Origin: Desulfobacterales bacterium
GTDB taxonomy: Bacteria; Desulfobacterota; Desulfobacteria; Desulfobacterales; JADGBH01
Direction: 5' to 3'
Assembly (NCBI GenBank): GCA_015231595.1
Contig: JADGBH010000021.1
Location: forward strand, 1 to 59,580
Length of the DNA stretch: 59,580 bases
Made by a program: the position numbers and the translations under genes. The notes under the pieces are model-generated. The model saw nothing but the letters and a program-made list of their open reading frames with translations, was not told the DNA's origin and searched no databases. Every line of letters begins with the position of its first letter. Within the stretch, counting starts at the first letter, position 1. Shown piece after piece: positions 1-7,554 of the stretch.

Positions 1-91
1 AGTCAGAAAATCGTTTAGATTTTCTGACTTTAACCCGGAATCCAGAGAATATGAAGACTTTTAATCCGGAATGACGTCCTACGACGTTTAT
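1..91. repeat. Dispersed palindromic repeat, copy cut by window start
   Basis: Bases 1-54 match 35038-35091 essentially base for base, and 66-90 match 35148-35172; about 56 bases between these blocks are missing here. The left part contains a hairpin with 11-bp arms (GTCAGAAAATC / GATTTTCTGAC, loop of 5). The rest carries CCGGAATCC and CCGGAATGACG blocks, which resemble the 'CGTCATTCCGG' palindromic repeats common in many bacterial genomes. The copy has no coding capacity and is truncated by the window edge, so its true left end is unknown. Confidence 0.85.
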
Positions 92-227
92 TTAATTTTT
101 CCAATTTACTTTTCTTAAAAACTATATGTATGTTTCTGTTAGTTAATATATTTTATTAAAATAATAAAGCAATTATTTTAATAAAAAAGTTTATAAAAGC
201 TAATTTTTCCTTAAAAAAAAGCTTTTC

Positions 228-255
228 TTGACTTTATAAGTAATGGTGATAATAT
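228..255 (+). promoter_or_regulatory. Candidate sigma-70 promoter for the peptidase gene
   Basis: TTGACT at 228-233 is followed after a 16-base spacer by TAATAT at 250-255, close to the -35/-10 consensus. It lies about 70 bases upstream of the ATG at 325. AT-rich DNA gives many chance -10 boxes, but the -35 element is good. Inference from sequence only. Confidence 0.45.
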
Positions 256-324
256 TCTTTAATTAAAATAAAAAGCGATTTATAGATAAAAACTTAAATC
301 CAAAACTTAAGGAGAATAAATTTT

Positions 325-2232
325 ATGCTTCATTCAAAAAAAATTTTTTTTCAGGTTTTTAAAATTTCAATTTTATTTGTTATTGGGCTAATTGGATTTA
401 TCAGCGTAATTGGCACAGGAGGCGGAAGCAATGAAGATGAGACAAAACCGTCTGTAAAAGCAAAATGGACGTATATGCTCTATATGGCTGGGGATAATAA
501 TCTTTCAGATGCAGCTTTCGGAGATATAAATGAGATGGAAGAAGTTGGTTCAACCGACAATGTTAATATTGTCGCTCAAGTTGAGTTCAGCAAGCAGTTT
601 TCAAAAAATTTTCCAGAAAATACGCTTAGGGGAAAAATCACAAAAGATAATGATATTCAAAAAATTGGCAGTTCTTTAGCTGATATCGGCAATAAAGATA
701 TGGGTAATAGGGACACCTTAACTAATTTTATTAACTGGGCTGTATCTACGTATCCTGCTGAAAATTATGCTATTGTTATGTGGGATCATGGAGCCGGATG
801 GAAAAGTAAAAATAATAGGATAGGGGGCATAAGAGGAGCTTGTGAAGATTCAACATCTGGAAGTTTTATGAGTCTGCCTGATATAGTTTATGCTTTTAAG
901 CAATCAGGTGTTAGATTCGGTATGGTTGATTTTGATGCATGTCTTATGGGGATGTATGAAATTGCTTATGAATTTTCTGGAGTTTGCGATTATATGACAT
1001 TTTCCGAAGAAGTTGAGCCAGGCGAAGGTAATCCTTACAATACTATATTACAAAAACTTGTAAATAATCCTATTATGAGTTCAAGGGAGCTTGCAAAAAC
1101 TACTACATCTGAATTTAAAGCATTTTATAAAGCTCAAGCACGAACATATATAACAAAATCGTCAATTGATGTAAGTAAATCGTCTCAACTTCACAGTGAT
1201 CTTTCAGAACTCGCAAGGATCATGCAAAGTAATATATCTCAAGAAAGGCCTAATATTCAATATTCAAGGGACAATTCTATATCCTATGATTATAAAGAAA
1301 ATCATGATTTAGGGGATTTTTTACAAAATCTTTCTCACATTACTAACAGCAGCGAAATAAAAAATCAAATAAACAAAATTAACAACACATTAGCAACGCT
1401 TATCATTTCCAATGAAGTTTATAGCCCTAATCCAAATGATTTAATACTTGGCTCAACTGGTTTAGCAATATTCCTACCGAGACGTGACCAGATAACAGAT
1501 GAAGATCTTTCTAATTATGCACGATTATCTGTTAATCAAACTAAAAGCGACAATAACTGGGGAAGTTTTATAAATACTCTTATAAATGGAGATACTGACG
1601 CATACGAGAACCCATTAACACCACTTGAAAGAGCTCCTGGTAATTTTGTTATTTGGTTAGAATGGGACTCAGATGCAGATCTTGATTTAATAGTTCTTGA
1701 GCCTGATGGCAATTTTGCCGCTCCTTATATTGGTTCCGCTTCTCCTAATGGATTTTTATCTGAAGAATCATCTTATTCAGGTGTGTCTGCAGAATATTAT
1801 GCAGCATTGGAGCAAGTTGAAACAGGATATTATGATATTATTGTAAATTACTACGAAGACGGCTCTTCATCTTCATATCCTACTACCGCTTATTTATATT
1901 TGCTTGATCCTGAAACTGGGATATATGATTTTGAACTTCAAGACCAAAGAACTATGGATTTAACTAATCCAGCTCCAGAAGACTGGGTTGACGATGATCA
2001 GGAATTTGAAAATGTTTGGAATGACTTATATAGCGATTGGTGGATTCCGGGCAGCTTTCCAAGAGCTAAAATTAATATATCATCCGGAACTATTATTACA
2101 AAAGGTGATATAAAGTTTAAGGTTGAATTCAAGCGTCTTAAAAAAGATAGAAAGACTTTTAAGCCAAGCAAAGAAGAAGTAAAAAAATTAAAAAATCAAT
2201 TAAAAGATAAAACATTAAACATACAAAGGTAA
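325..2232 (+). CDS. Clostripain-like (C11 family) secreted cysteine peptidase
   Basis: 635 residues. The N-terminus has a hydrophobic signal or anchor segment (about residues 7-30) followed by a Gly/Ser-rich stretch. The peptidase C11 signature is visible: 'YMLYMAGDNNLSDAAF' near residue 47, the catalytic histidine in 'MWDHGAGW' (His155) and the catalytic cysteine in 'DFDACLMGM' (Cys206). The C-terminal third ('DSDADLDLIVLEPDG') looks like a beta-rich pre-peptidase or DUF2135-like domain, and a Lys-rich tail ends the protein. C11 peptidases cleave after basic residues outside the cytoplasm; substrate here unknown. The ATG follows AAGGAG by about 10 bases. The gene is followed after 4 bases by a small lipoprotein gene, suggesting co-transcription. 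No lipobox cysteine is seen. Confidence 0.88.
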   Translation: MLHSKKIFFQVFKISILFVIGLIGFISVIGTGGGSNEDETKPSVKAKWTYMLYMAGDNNLSDAAFGDINEMEEVGSTDNVNIVAQVEFSKQFSKNFPENTLRGKITKDNDIQKIGSSLADIGNKDMGNRDTLTNFINWAVSTYPAENYAIVMWDHGAGWKSKNNRIGGIRGACEDSTSGSFMSLPDIVYAFKQSGVRFGMVDFDACLMGMYEIAYEFSGVCDYMTFSEEVEPGEGNPYNTILQKLVNNPIMSSRELAKTTTSEFKAFYKAQARTYITKSSIDVSKSSQLHSDLSELARIMQSNISQERPNIQYSRDNSISYDYKENHDLGDFLQNLSHITNSSEIKNQINKINNTLATLIISNEVYSPNPNDLILGSTGLAIFLPRRDQITDEDLSNYARLSVNQTKSDNNWGSFINTLINGDTDAYENPLTPLERAPGNFVIWLEWDSDADLDLIVLEPDGNFAAPYIGSASPNGFLSEESSYSGVSAEYYAALEQVETGYYDIIVNYYEDGSSSSYPTTAYLYLLDPETGIYDFELQDQRTMDLTNPAPEDWVDDDQEFENVWNDLYSDWWIPGSFPRAKINISSGTIITKGDIKFKVEFKRLKKDRKTFKPSKEEVKKLKNQLKDKTLNIQR

Positions 2233-2236
2233 TTAT

Positions 2237-2629
2237 ATGAAAAAATTAATTTTTTTAATAACTGTTTTTAGCTTGATTTTAATTCATATAGGAGGATGTA
2301 CAACTTTGCCAGCATCTGATAATATATCATTAAATGAACCTTTATATATTGATACATTTTTAAAACATATATCAAAATTTTCTATCAACCAATCCGTTAC
2401 TTTAAAAGGCAAATATATGGGATGGAAAGGCTCTTGCAAATCCGCTCCGCCTGAAACAAGAAGCGATTGGATGCTGGAATACAATGAAGCATGTATTTAT
2501 GTGAGTGGCCCTGTTCCAGATGGTATCGATAGAAAACCAGGATCAACAGATGAAGGAAAGGAAGTTCAAATAAAAGGGGAAGTTAAATTTACAGCCGATG
2601 GTAAACCTTATGTAAAAATAGCAAAATAA
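2237..2629 (+). CDS. Small lipoprotein, OB-fold-like, unknown function
   Basis: 130 residues with a signal peptide and a lipobox ending 'LIHIGGC', which predicts lipid attachment at that Cys. The mature part ('SINQSVTLKGKYMGW... VQIKGEVKFTADGKPYVKI') has the strand pattern of bacterial OB-fold lipoproteins, in which a 'V.LKG....G' strand opens the barrel. No enzyme motif is visible. It starts 4 bases after the peptidase stop, with AAAGG overlapping that gene's end, so the two are probably one operon. Role unknown; it may act at the envelope with the peptidase. Followed by a strong hairpin. Confidence 0.75.
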   Translation: MKKLIFLITVFSLILIHIGGCTTLPASDNISLNEPLYIDTFLKHISKFSINQSVTLKGKYMGWKGSCKSAPPETRSDWMLEYNEACIYVSGPVPDGIDRKPGSTDEGKEVQIKGEVKFTADGKPYVKIAK

Positions 2630-2656
2630 AAAATTAAGAAGAGAAATAGCTACAGG

Positions 2657-2692
2657 ATATATGTAGAAGATTTAGAAAACTTCTACATATAT
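2657..2692 (+). terminator. Hairpin ending the peptidase-lipoprotein operon
   Basis: Perfect 13-bp arms ATATATGTAGAAG (2657-2669) and CTTCTACATATAT (2680-2692) with a 10-base loop. It sits 28 bases past the lipoprotein stop and before the next gene. The following tract (TCCTAATATTAAC) is only weakly T-rich, so this may be a terminator or an RNA-stabilising hairpin. Confidence 0.6.
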
Positions 2693-2738
2693 TCCTAATA
2701 TTAACAAAACTAATAATGTAAAGGACTATTAATTTTTT

Positions 2739-3794
2739 ATGCTTACAAATAAATTAGTTGGATTTACATGCTCTTATACTCCGTTGCCTTTAATTCATGC
2801 AGCAGGTTACGCTCCTTATAGGTTGTTTCCCCTTGATAATTCAAAAGACTCTGCAGGTCATATTTTACACGATAATCTTTGTCCCCATGTAAAAAAAATT
2901 TTAGATAGAGGTATAGATAATAACACTCCTGAAATGTCCGGAGTTGTTTTTATGAATAGCTGTGATGCTATGCGCCGTCTTTTTGACGGATGGAGAAAGG
3001 CAAGACCTAACGATAAAGCAATACTTATTGATTTTCCTGCTACAAGTGATGATAGCGCTATTAATTTTTTTGCTTTAGAACTTTCAAGGCTTTGGAAAGA
3101 ATTATGGGAATGGAACGGAAGGGTAGGGGACTTAAGTTCTATAAAGCAAAGCATTTCAATTTATAATGATCTTTACTCGCTTTTTAGCGATGTAACTTCT
3201 AAGATAAGAAAAGCAAGGCTTAAAGACGGGAATCTTAAAATTCAAGAATTATATAATAAGGCTTCAACTGAACCTCCTGAAAATATAATTCCAATTTTAA
3301 AAAACCTTCAAGCTTCAATAAATTCAGCCTTAGACAACGATTCCAATTCTGTTCCAATATTTCTTTTTGGCAATGTTCTTTATGAATTAGATGCTTTTAA
3401 ATTGTTTAACGACTGCGGAGCTTTTATTTGTGATGATGACCTTTGCACAGGCTCAAGGCTTTTTTATCCTATTAATATTACAGAGGAAGAAGATTTGTTT
3501 TTAAGTTTAAGTAAAAGTATTTTCTCACGTTCTTTTTGTGCAAGAACGTTTGATCCAAAATATCCTTTAAAATTTGCCGAGGATATTTTAAATAAAGCAA
3601 AAGCTTGCAATGCTAAAGGAGTAATCGCCCATGTATTAAAATTCTGTGATCCTTATTTAATAAGACTTCCGATAGTTCGAGAAATTTTAAAAGAAAATTC
3701 TTTGCCCTTGCTTGTCCTTGAAGGAGATTGCACATTAAGATCAATTGGCCAACAAAAAACAAGAATCGAAGCTTTTATTGAAATGTTGAGGTGA
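2739..3794 (+). CDS. 2-hydroxyacyl-CoA dehydratase, D-component family subunit
   Basis: 351 residues of the HgdB/FldC/BcrC superfamily. Typical traits are 'GVVFMNSCDAMRRLFDGW' near residue 70, 'DDDLCTGSRLFYP' in the middle, and the C-terminal block 'KFCDPYLIRLPIVREIL...LEGDC...GQQKTRIEAFIEML'. The conserved cysteines ligate a [4Fe-4S] cluster. Family members form a dehydratase that removes water from (R)-2-hydroxyacyl-CoA after ATP-driven one-electron activation; relatives reduce benzoyl-CoA. The next gene encodes the partner subunit (stop and next start region overlap) and the activase follows. The substrate cannot be told from sequence: 2-hydroxyglutaryl-, phenyllactyl- and aromatic acyl-CoA are all possible. 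Start ATG has TAAAGGAC upstream. Confidence 0.88.
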   Translation: MLTNKLVGFTCSYTPLPLIHAAGYAPYRLFPLDNSKDSAGHILHDNLCPHVKKILDRGIDNNTPEMSGVVFMNSCDAMRRLFDGWRKARPNDKAILIDFPATSDDSAINFFALELSRLWKELWEWNGRVGDLSSIKQSISIYNDLYSLFSDVTSKIRKARLKDGNLKIQELYNKASTEPPENIIPILKNLQASINSALDNDSNSVPIFLFGNVLYELDAFKLFNDCGAFICDDDLCTGSRLFYPINITEEEDLFLSLSKSIFSRSFCARTFDPKYPLKFAEDILNKAKACNAKGVIAHVLKFCDPYLIRLPIVREILKENSLPLLVLEGDCTLRSIGQQKTRIEAFIEMLR

Positions 3795-3799
3795 AAATT

Positions 3800-5014
3800 A
3801 TGATGTATGAATATTTTAAAAATCTTGAATCAAGTTTGGAAAAAAAAATTAATGAAACACCGAAATCTCCTAATGCAAGAAAAAAATATAGCCTTGAAGT
3901 AGCAAGAATAGGAAAACGCCTTTATTCTGGCAAAGACAAAATCGCATGGACAGGTATCGGAGTGCCTTTTGATATATTAAATACAATGGGAATAACATCT
4001 TGTTTTGTTGAATTTGTTGGCGCTATGCTCGCTTCAACTGGAGCCAGTGGCAATTTCATCAAAGAGGCTGAAAATACTGGATATGCATCGGATTCATGCT
4101 CATACCACAGGGCAATTCTTGGAGCGCTATCTCAAAATTTAATCCCAAAACCTGATTTTTTAGTTGGCACAACTCTTCCATGTTCTGGAGGTCTTGCGGT
4201 TATTGAAAATATGGCAAGAAAATTTAAAAAAAGTCTTTTTGTCCTAAATGTACCCCAAGAAGACTCTCTCCAAAACATAAAATACCTTTCAGACCAGCTA
4301 AAAGATTTAGTTAATTTTATCCAAAAAGAAACAGGTATAAATTTTGATGAGAATAAACTCAAAGAAGGCATAAAAAAAACAAACAAAGCACGAGATTTAA
4401 TGATTGAAGCTTATAATCTGGCAAAAAAAATACCGTCTCCTGTTGATAGCCGAATATTAAAAGATTTCGGAATTGTTACGGCGCTTATGCTTGGAACTGA
4501 TGCTGGAATTGAGGTTGCAAAAGCATACAGAGATGAATTTCAAGCAAAAGTTAATTCTGGAGAAAGCGGTGTAAAAGGAGAAAAAATAAGATTATTATGG
4601 ATTCAAAATCGTATTCAGTTCCGTTATCAGCTTGAAAAATGGATGGAAGAAGAATTTTCAGCATCAATTGTAATAGACGAATTAAACGATATAACATGGG
4701 AAAAAATTGATGTTGATGACCCATTTACAGGGATTGCTAAAAGAATAATTTCAATTCCATTTAATGGAAAAGCTGAAAAAAGAATTGAGCATTTAAAATT
4801 TCTTGCGAAAGAATATAAAATTCAAGGAGCTATAAATCCATGTAATTGGGGATGTCGACAGGGTACAGGAGAAAGAGGGCTTATTTCTGACGGACTAAAA
4901 GAAATAGGAGTCCCTGTAGTAAATTTAGAAATTGATTGTATAGATCAAAGAAATTTTGCAGAAGGCCAAGTTAAAACAAGAATAGCTGCTTTTATTGAAA
5001 TGATTTCAAATTAA
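3800..5014 (+). CDS. 2-hydroxyacyl-CoA dehydratase, second subunit
   Basis: 404 residues from ATG 3800. An in-frame GTG at 3791 overlaps the previous stop (GTGA), but GAGGTG lies at proper distance from ATG 3800, so that start is preferred. Family cysteines are seen in 'DSCSYHRAILGA', 'TTLPCSGGLAVIENMARKF' and 'NPCNWGCRQGTGERGLI', and the C-terminus ends with the family block 'GQVKTRIAAFIEMI'. With the upstream subunit it should form the heterodimer holding one or two [4Fe-4S] clusters. The immediate coupling to the first subunit and the activase downstream supports one functional unit. Also possible: a benzoyl-CoA-reductase-like enzyme, although a four-subunit bcr set is not present. Confidence 0.87.
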   Translation: MMYEYFKNLESSLEKKINETPKSPNARKKYSLEVARIGKRLYSGKDKIAWTGIGVPFDILNTMGITSCFVEFVGAMLASTGASGNFIKEAENTGYASDSCSYHRAILGALSQNLIPKPDFLVGTTLPCSGGLAVIENMARKFKKSLFVLNVPQEDSLQNIKYLSDQLKDLVNFIQKETGINFDENKLKEGIKKTNKARDLMIEAYNLAKKIPSPVDSRILKDFGIVTALMLGTDAGIEVAKAYRDEFQAKVNSGESGVKGEKIRLLWIQNRIQFRYQLEKWMEEEFSASIVIDELNDITWEKIDVDDPFTGIAKRIISIPFNGKAEKRIEHLKFLAKEYKIQGAINPCNWGCRQGTGERGLISDGLKEIGVPVVNLEIDCIDQRNFAEGQVKTRIAAFIEMISN

Positions 5015-5032
5015 AAATATTTATGAAATTTT

Positions 5033-5137
5033 ATGAAAGAGCATATTAACTTGTTAAAGGAACAAGGTTTTCCAGTTCCTTCAATAAATCCAGATCCAAC
5101 AATTATAATACAAAATGAAAAGAAATTAGCCGCATAA
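5033..5137 (+). CDS. Possible 34-residue ORF between dehydratase and activase
   Basis: ATG 5033 opens a 34-codon frame (MKEHINLLKEQGFPV...) ending in TAA at 5135-5137, which is 15 bases before the activase ATG. The peptide is Pro/Asn-rich with no Cys and no membrane segment. Its stop lies beside the AAGGAG that serves the activase. No clear ribosome site precedes its own start, so it may be untranslated spacer or a remnant. Listed because it fills the gap in frame with plausible composition. Confidence 0.3.
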   Translation: MKEHINLLKEQGFPVPSINPDPTIIIQNEKKLAA

Positions 5138-5152
5138 GGAGAACATAAAAAT

Positions 5153-5938
5153 ATGTATTATTTAGGCATTGATATTGGCAGCCTTTCATGTGATGCTGTT
5201 TTAATTGATGATACAAAAAAAATTGTTGCAAGCTCAGTTGTTCCGACAGGTGCAAAAAATATTGAAGCAATAAAAAGAGCCACCCATGAAGTAATAGAAA
5301 TATCTGGAATTTTGGAATCAGATATTAAAGCTTCGGTTTCAACAGGTTATGGCAGAGAAAGAGTTTCAAATCGCATTGCAGCCATTACCGAAATAACTTG
5401 CCATGCAAAAGGAATAAAAGAAGTTTTTGGGAAAATTGATGTGTTAATAGATATTGGAGGCCAAGACAGCAAATCCATACGAATAGATAGTAATGGCAGA
5501 GTTATTGATTTTGCAATGAATGATAAATGTGCGGCAGGAACTGGCAGATTTTTAGAAGCAATGGCTAGAGCTCTTCAAGTTGATATTGATGAACTTAGTG
5601 ACCTTGATCATGGTTCTGTAGGAAATGTAACATTAAGCAGTATGTGTACTGTTTTTGCTGAAAGTGAAGTGGTTTCACTAATTGCCGATGGAGTTGAGGT
5701 AAAGGAAATTGTAAAAGGTTTAAATTCCGCAATAGCTTCAAGAACATCTTCTTTAGTAAAAAGGGTAGCTCCTGAATTAAAAGGTCTTTCTGTTGCTATG
5801 TCTGGAGGAGTAGCTCGAAACAATGGAGTAGTAAGGGCTTTAAAGGAAGTTATCGAAACGAATATAACTGTTTATGAAAAACCAGATATAATTGGAGCTT
5901 TGGGCGCAGCTTTATTTGCGATGGAAAAATCTATGTAA
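5153..5938 (+). CDS. CoA-dehydratase activase (HgdC/FldI-type ASKHA ATPase)
   Basis: 261 residues, normal for the 2-hydroxyacyl-CoA dehydratase activator family. The acetate/sugar-kinase ATP-binding motif 'GIDIGSLSCDAVLIDD' opens the protein; 'DIGGQDSK' and 'NDKCAAGTGRFLE' follow; 'SSMCTVFAESEVVSL' carries the second conserved Cys. Those two cysteines, one per monomer of a dimer, hold the bridging [4Fe-4S] cluster. The protein uses ATP hydrolysis to push a low-potential electron into the dehydratase encoded just upstream. AAGGAG lies 10 bases before the ATG. A single activase is present, as in hgd/fld sets and unlike bcrAD. Confidence 0.93.
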   Translation: MYYLGIDIGSLSCDAVLIDDTKKIVASSVVPTGAKNIEAIKRATHEVIEISGILESDIKASVSTGYGRERVSNRIAAITEITCHAKGIKEVFGKIDVLIDIGGQDSKSIRIDSNGRVIDFAMNDKCAAGTGRFLEAMARALQVDIDELSDLDHGSVGNVTLSSMCTVFAESEVVSLIADGVEVKEIVKGLNSAIASRTSSLVKRVAPELKGLSVAMSGGVARNNGVVRALKEVIETNITVYEKPDIIGALGAALFAMEKSM

Positions 5939-6003
5939 ATAAAGACTTGAATTATATTTGATACATCGCAATTAAGCAAGCACCCAGTTTGGTATGTCTA
6001 CTC

Positions 6004-7110
6004 CTAATTTTTAATTTCATCATTCTTTTTAAGGAAAACTTCAATCTTAGCTTTTTCCTTTAATTCTGTAACATAACTTCCCACAGATTTGCTTACTTTT
6101 TCCTGTTTTAGATTTCTAGCAAGCTGATCCTTGACTTCTTCATAAGGAACAGACATTTCTTTTTGTTTATCTATAACCTTAATTAAATGATATCCAAAAT
6201 TTGTAGTTACTATATCGCTAACTTGACCAATTTCCATATTAAAAGCAGCATCTTCAAAACTTTTTACCATTTGGCCTTTGCTAAAAAAACCAAGATTTCC
6301 ACCTTCTTTTCCTGATGGGCAGTCTGAATATTTTTTAGCAAGCTCGCTAAAATCTGCTCCAGCTTTAAGCTCTTTTTGTATATCTTCTATCTTTTTTTTA
6401 GCTTTTTCTTTATCTTCATCAGTAGCGGAATTATCTACTTTAACTAATATATGCATAGCATTAACACTATCTGCGCGTTTAAACATATTTTGATTATCGT
6501 CATAAAATTTTTTGCAATCTTCATCAGAAATCTTAATATCTTTAGCTATCTTATTATTAATTAATTCTTGAATAGATATGGATCTTTTAAGCTGAAGTTT
6601 AAGATCGTTTTCAGTAAGGTTAAGGTTTTTTAAAATAGCTTCATATTCTTCGGGTTTAGAAAAATTTTTCTTTATTTTTTCTATTTCTTCAAGAACTCTA
6701 TTATCTGTTACAGTTATCTTTTCTTTTTGAGTTTCTTGAAAAAGGAGTTCTTCTTCAATAAGTCTATTAAGAACTTTTGTCTTAACATTATAGAGCTGTT
6801 CTTCATTAAGGGAATCTTTATGTGTTTTTGAGCTGTTCAACGCTCTATCAATTTCAATATTAAGTTTGTCTGCGTAAATAGGATTTCCATTAATAATAGC
6901 AACTTTATCTTCAGTAGCTTTTGTTTCAGTAGCTTTTGTTTCAATAGCTTTTGTTTCAATAGCTTTTGTTTTATTAGTTTTTTTTTCAATAGTCTTTTCC
7001 TCCGCAGCTTTTGTATCTCCACCCTTTGAGCCCATAGCAAAAGCATTCATAGAGCAGAAAATAATTAAACAAGCAATAAAAAAGTAAATTGGACATTTTC
7101 GGTTAATCAT
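6004..7110 (-). CDS. Periplasmic parvulin-type peptidyl-prolyl isomerase (SurA/PrsA-like)
   Basis: 368 residues. A signal peptide ends near 'SMNAFA'. A Lys/Glu/Thr-rich linker with four 5-residue repeats (ETKAI/ETKAT) follows at about residues 46-66, then a SurA_N-like helical chaperone domain ('VAIINGNPIYADKLNIEID'). The rotamase domain spans roughly residues 210-320 and shows 'AMHILVKV', 'FSELAKKYSDCPSGKEGG', 'LGFFSKGQMVKSFEDAAF' and 'NFGYHLIKV'. It should assist folding of exported or outer-membrane proteins. AGGAGG sits just upstream of the ATG. It stands alone; the tRNA gene upstream is on the same strand. Confidence 0.9.
   Translation of the reverse strand: MINRKCPIYFFIACLIIFCSMNAFAMGSKGGDTKAAEEKTIEKKTNKTKAIETKAIETKATETKATEDKVAIINGNPIYADKLNIEIDRALNSSKTHKDSLNEEQLYNVKTKVLNRLIEEELLFQETQKEKITVTDNRVLEEIEKIKKNFSKPEEYEAILKNLNLTENDLKLQLKRSISIQELINNKIAKDIKISDEDCKKFYDDNQNMFKRADSVNAMHILVKVDNSATDEDKEKAKKKIEDIQKELKAGADFSELAKKYSDCPSGKEGGNLGFFSKGQMVKSFEDAAFNMEIGQVSDIVTTNFGYHLIKVIDKQKEMSVPYEEVKDQLARNLKQEKVSKSVGSYVTELKEKAKIEVFLKKNDEIKN
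6913..6972. repeat. In-frame 15-bp tandem repeat (4 copies)
   Basis: Four consecutive 15-bp units of the form A(G/A)TAGCTTTTGTTTC lie within the foldase gene. They encode a 5-residue Glu-Thr-Lys-Ala-(Ile/Thr) repeat in the linker after the signal peptide. Units differ by one or two bases, and unit length is a multiple of 3, so copy-number change would alter linker length without a frameshift. Confidence 0.85.
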
Positions 7111-7255
7111 TTATAATACCTCCTAAAAATAAAAAAATTACATTTGATAAAAACAAAAATTTGAAAATGATATTCAAATATATTAAAAGCAATTTAAAAT
7201 GGTTTTGCATAAAATAAATTAGACCTTTATTGGGTAGAAAATAGAAGGGCAAACT

Positions 7256-7332
7256 TGGTCGGGATGACTGGATTTGAAACAGCGACTCCAGCGTCCCGAA
7301 CGCTGTACTCTACAAAGCTGAGCCACGTCCCG
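7256..7332 (-). tRNA. tRNA-Pro (anticodon CGG), atypical, possibly a pseudogene
   Basis: Read on the minus strand it folds as a 77-nt tRNA including an encoded CCA: acceptor CGGGACG / CATCCCG, D-arm GCTC...GAGT, anticodon arm CAGCG-TTCGGGA-CGCTG (anticodon CGG, proline), T-loop TTCAAAT. Three positions are off. The D-loop has TTTG where G18-G19 is expected. Position 53 is T rather than the invariant G, leaving a T:C mismatch at 53:61. Acceptor pair 6:67 is C:A. The anticodon arm is perfect. It could be a weakly functional gene or a decaying copy; tRNA-Pro(UGG) elsewhere could read the CCG codon. Confidence 0.75.
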
Positions 7333-7464
7333 ACTAATAAAAAAAGCTATAAATATTTTTTATTGAAGGAATTGTCAAACAAAATATTATAATTTAAAAA
7401 AATTATAGTAGAAAAATATGGAAATACTGCTTTTATGTAATGAATAATAATATAGGTAATTTTA

Positions 7465-7538
7465 AGTTATTCACTTGATTAGTTATTCACTATTAGTTAT
7501 TCACTATTTAGTTATTCACTATTAGTTATTCACTATTT
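7465..7538 (+). repeat. Five-copy AGTTATTCAC tandem array in a gene leader
   Basis: AGTTATTCAC starts at 7465, 7481, 7495, 7510 and 7524 (spacings 16, 14, 15, 14), with TATT/TATTT between units. It ends 16 bases before the TTG start at 7555. Related copies occur at 22303-22326, 47688-47697 (reverse) and 53825-53834 (reverse). Not CRISPR: the spacers are only 4-6 bases and not unique. Confidence 0.85.
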
Positions 7539-7554
7539 ATTAAAGGATCGTCCA

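Noticed and set aside
6837..7046. 69-codon frame overlapping the foldase repeat region
   Set aside because: Same strand, other frame; its Lys/Leu repeat is just the 15-bp tandem repeat read out of frame.
7465..7538. Possible CRISPR array
   Set aside because: Units are 14-16 bases with 4-6 base, nearly identical gaps; no cas genes. It is a simple tandem repeat.
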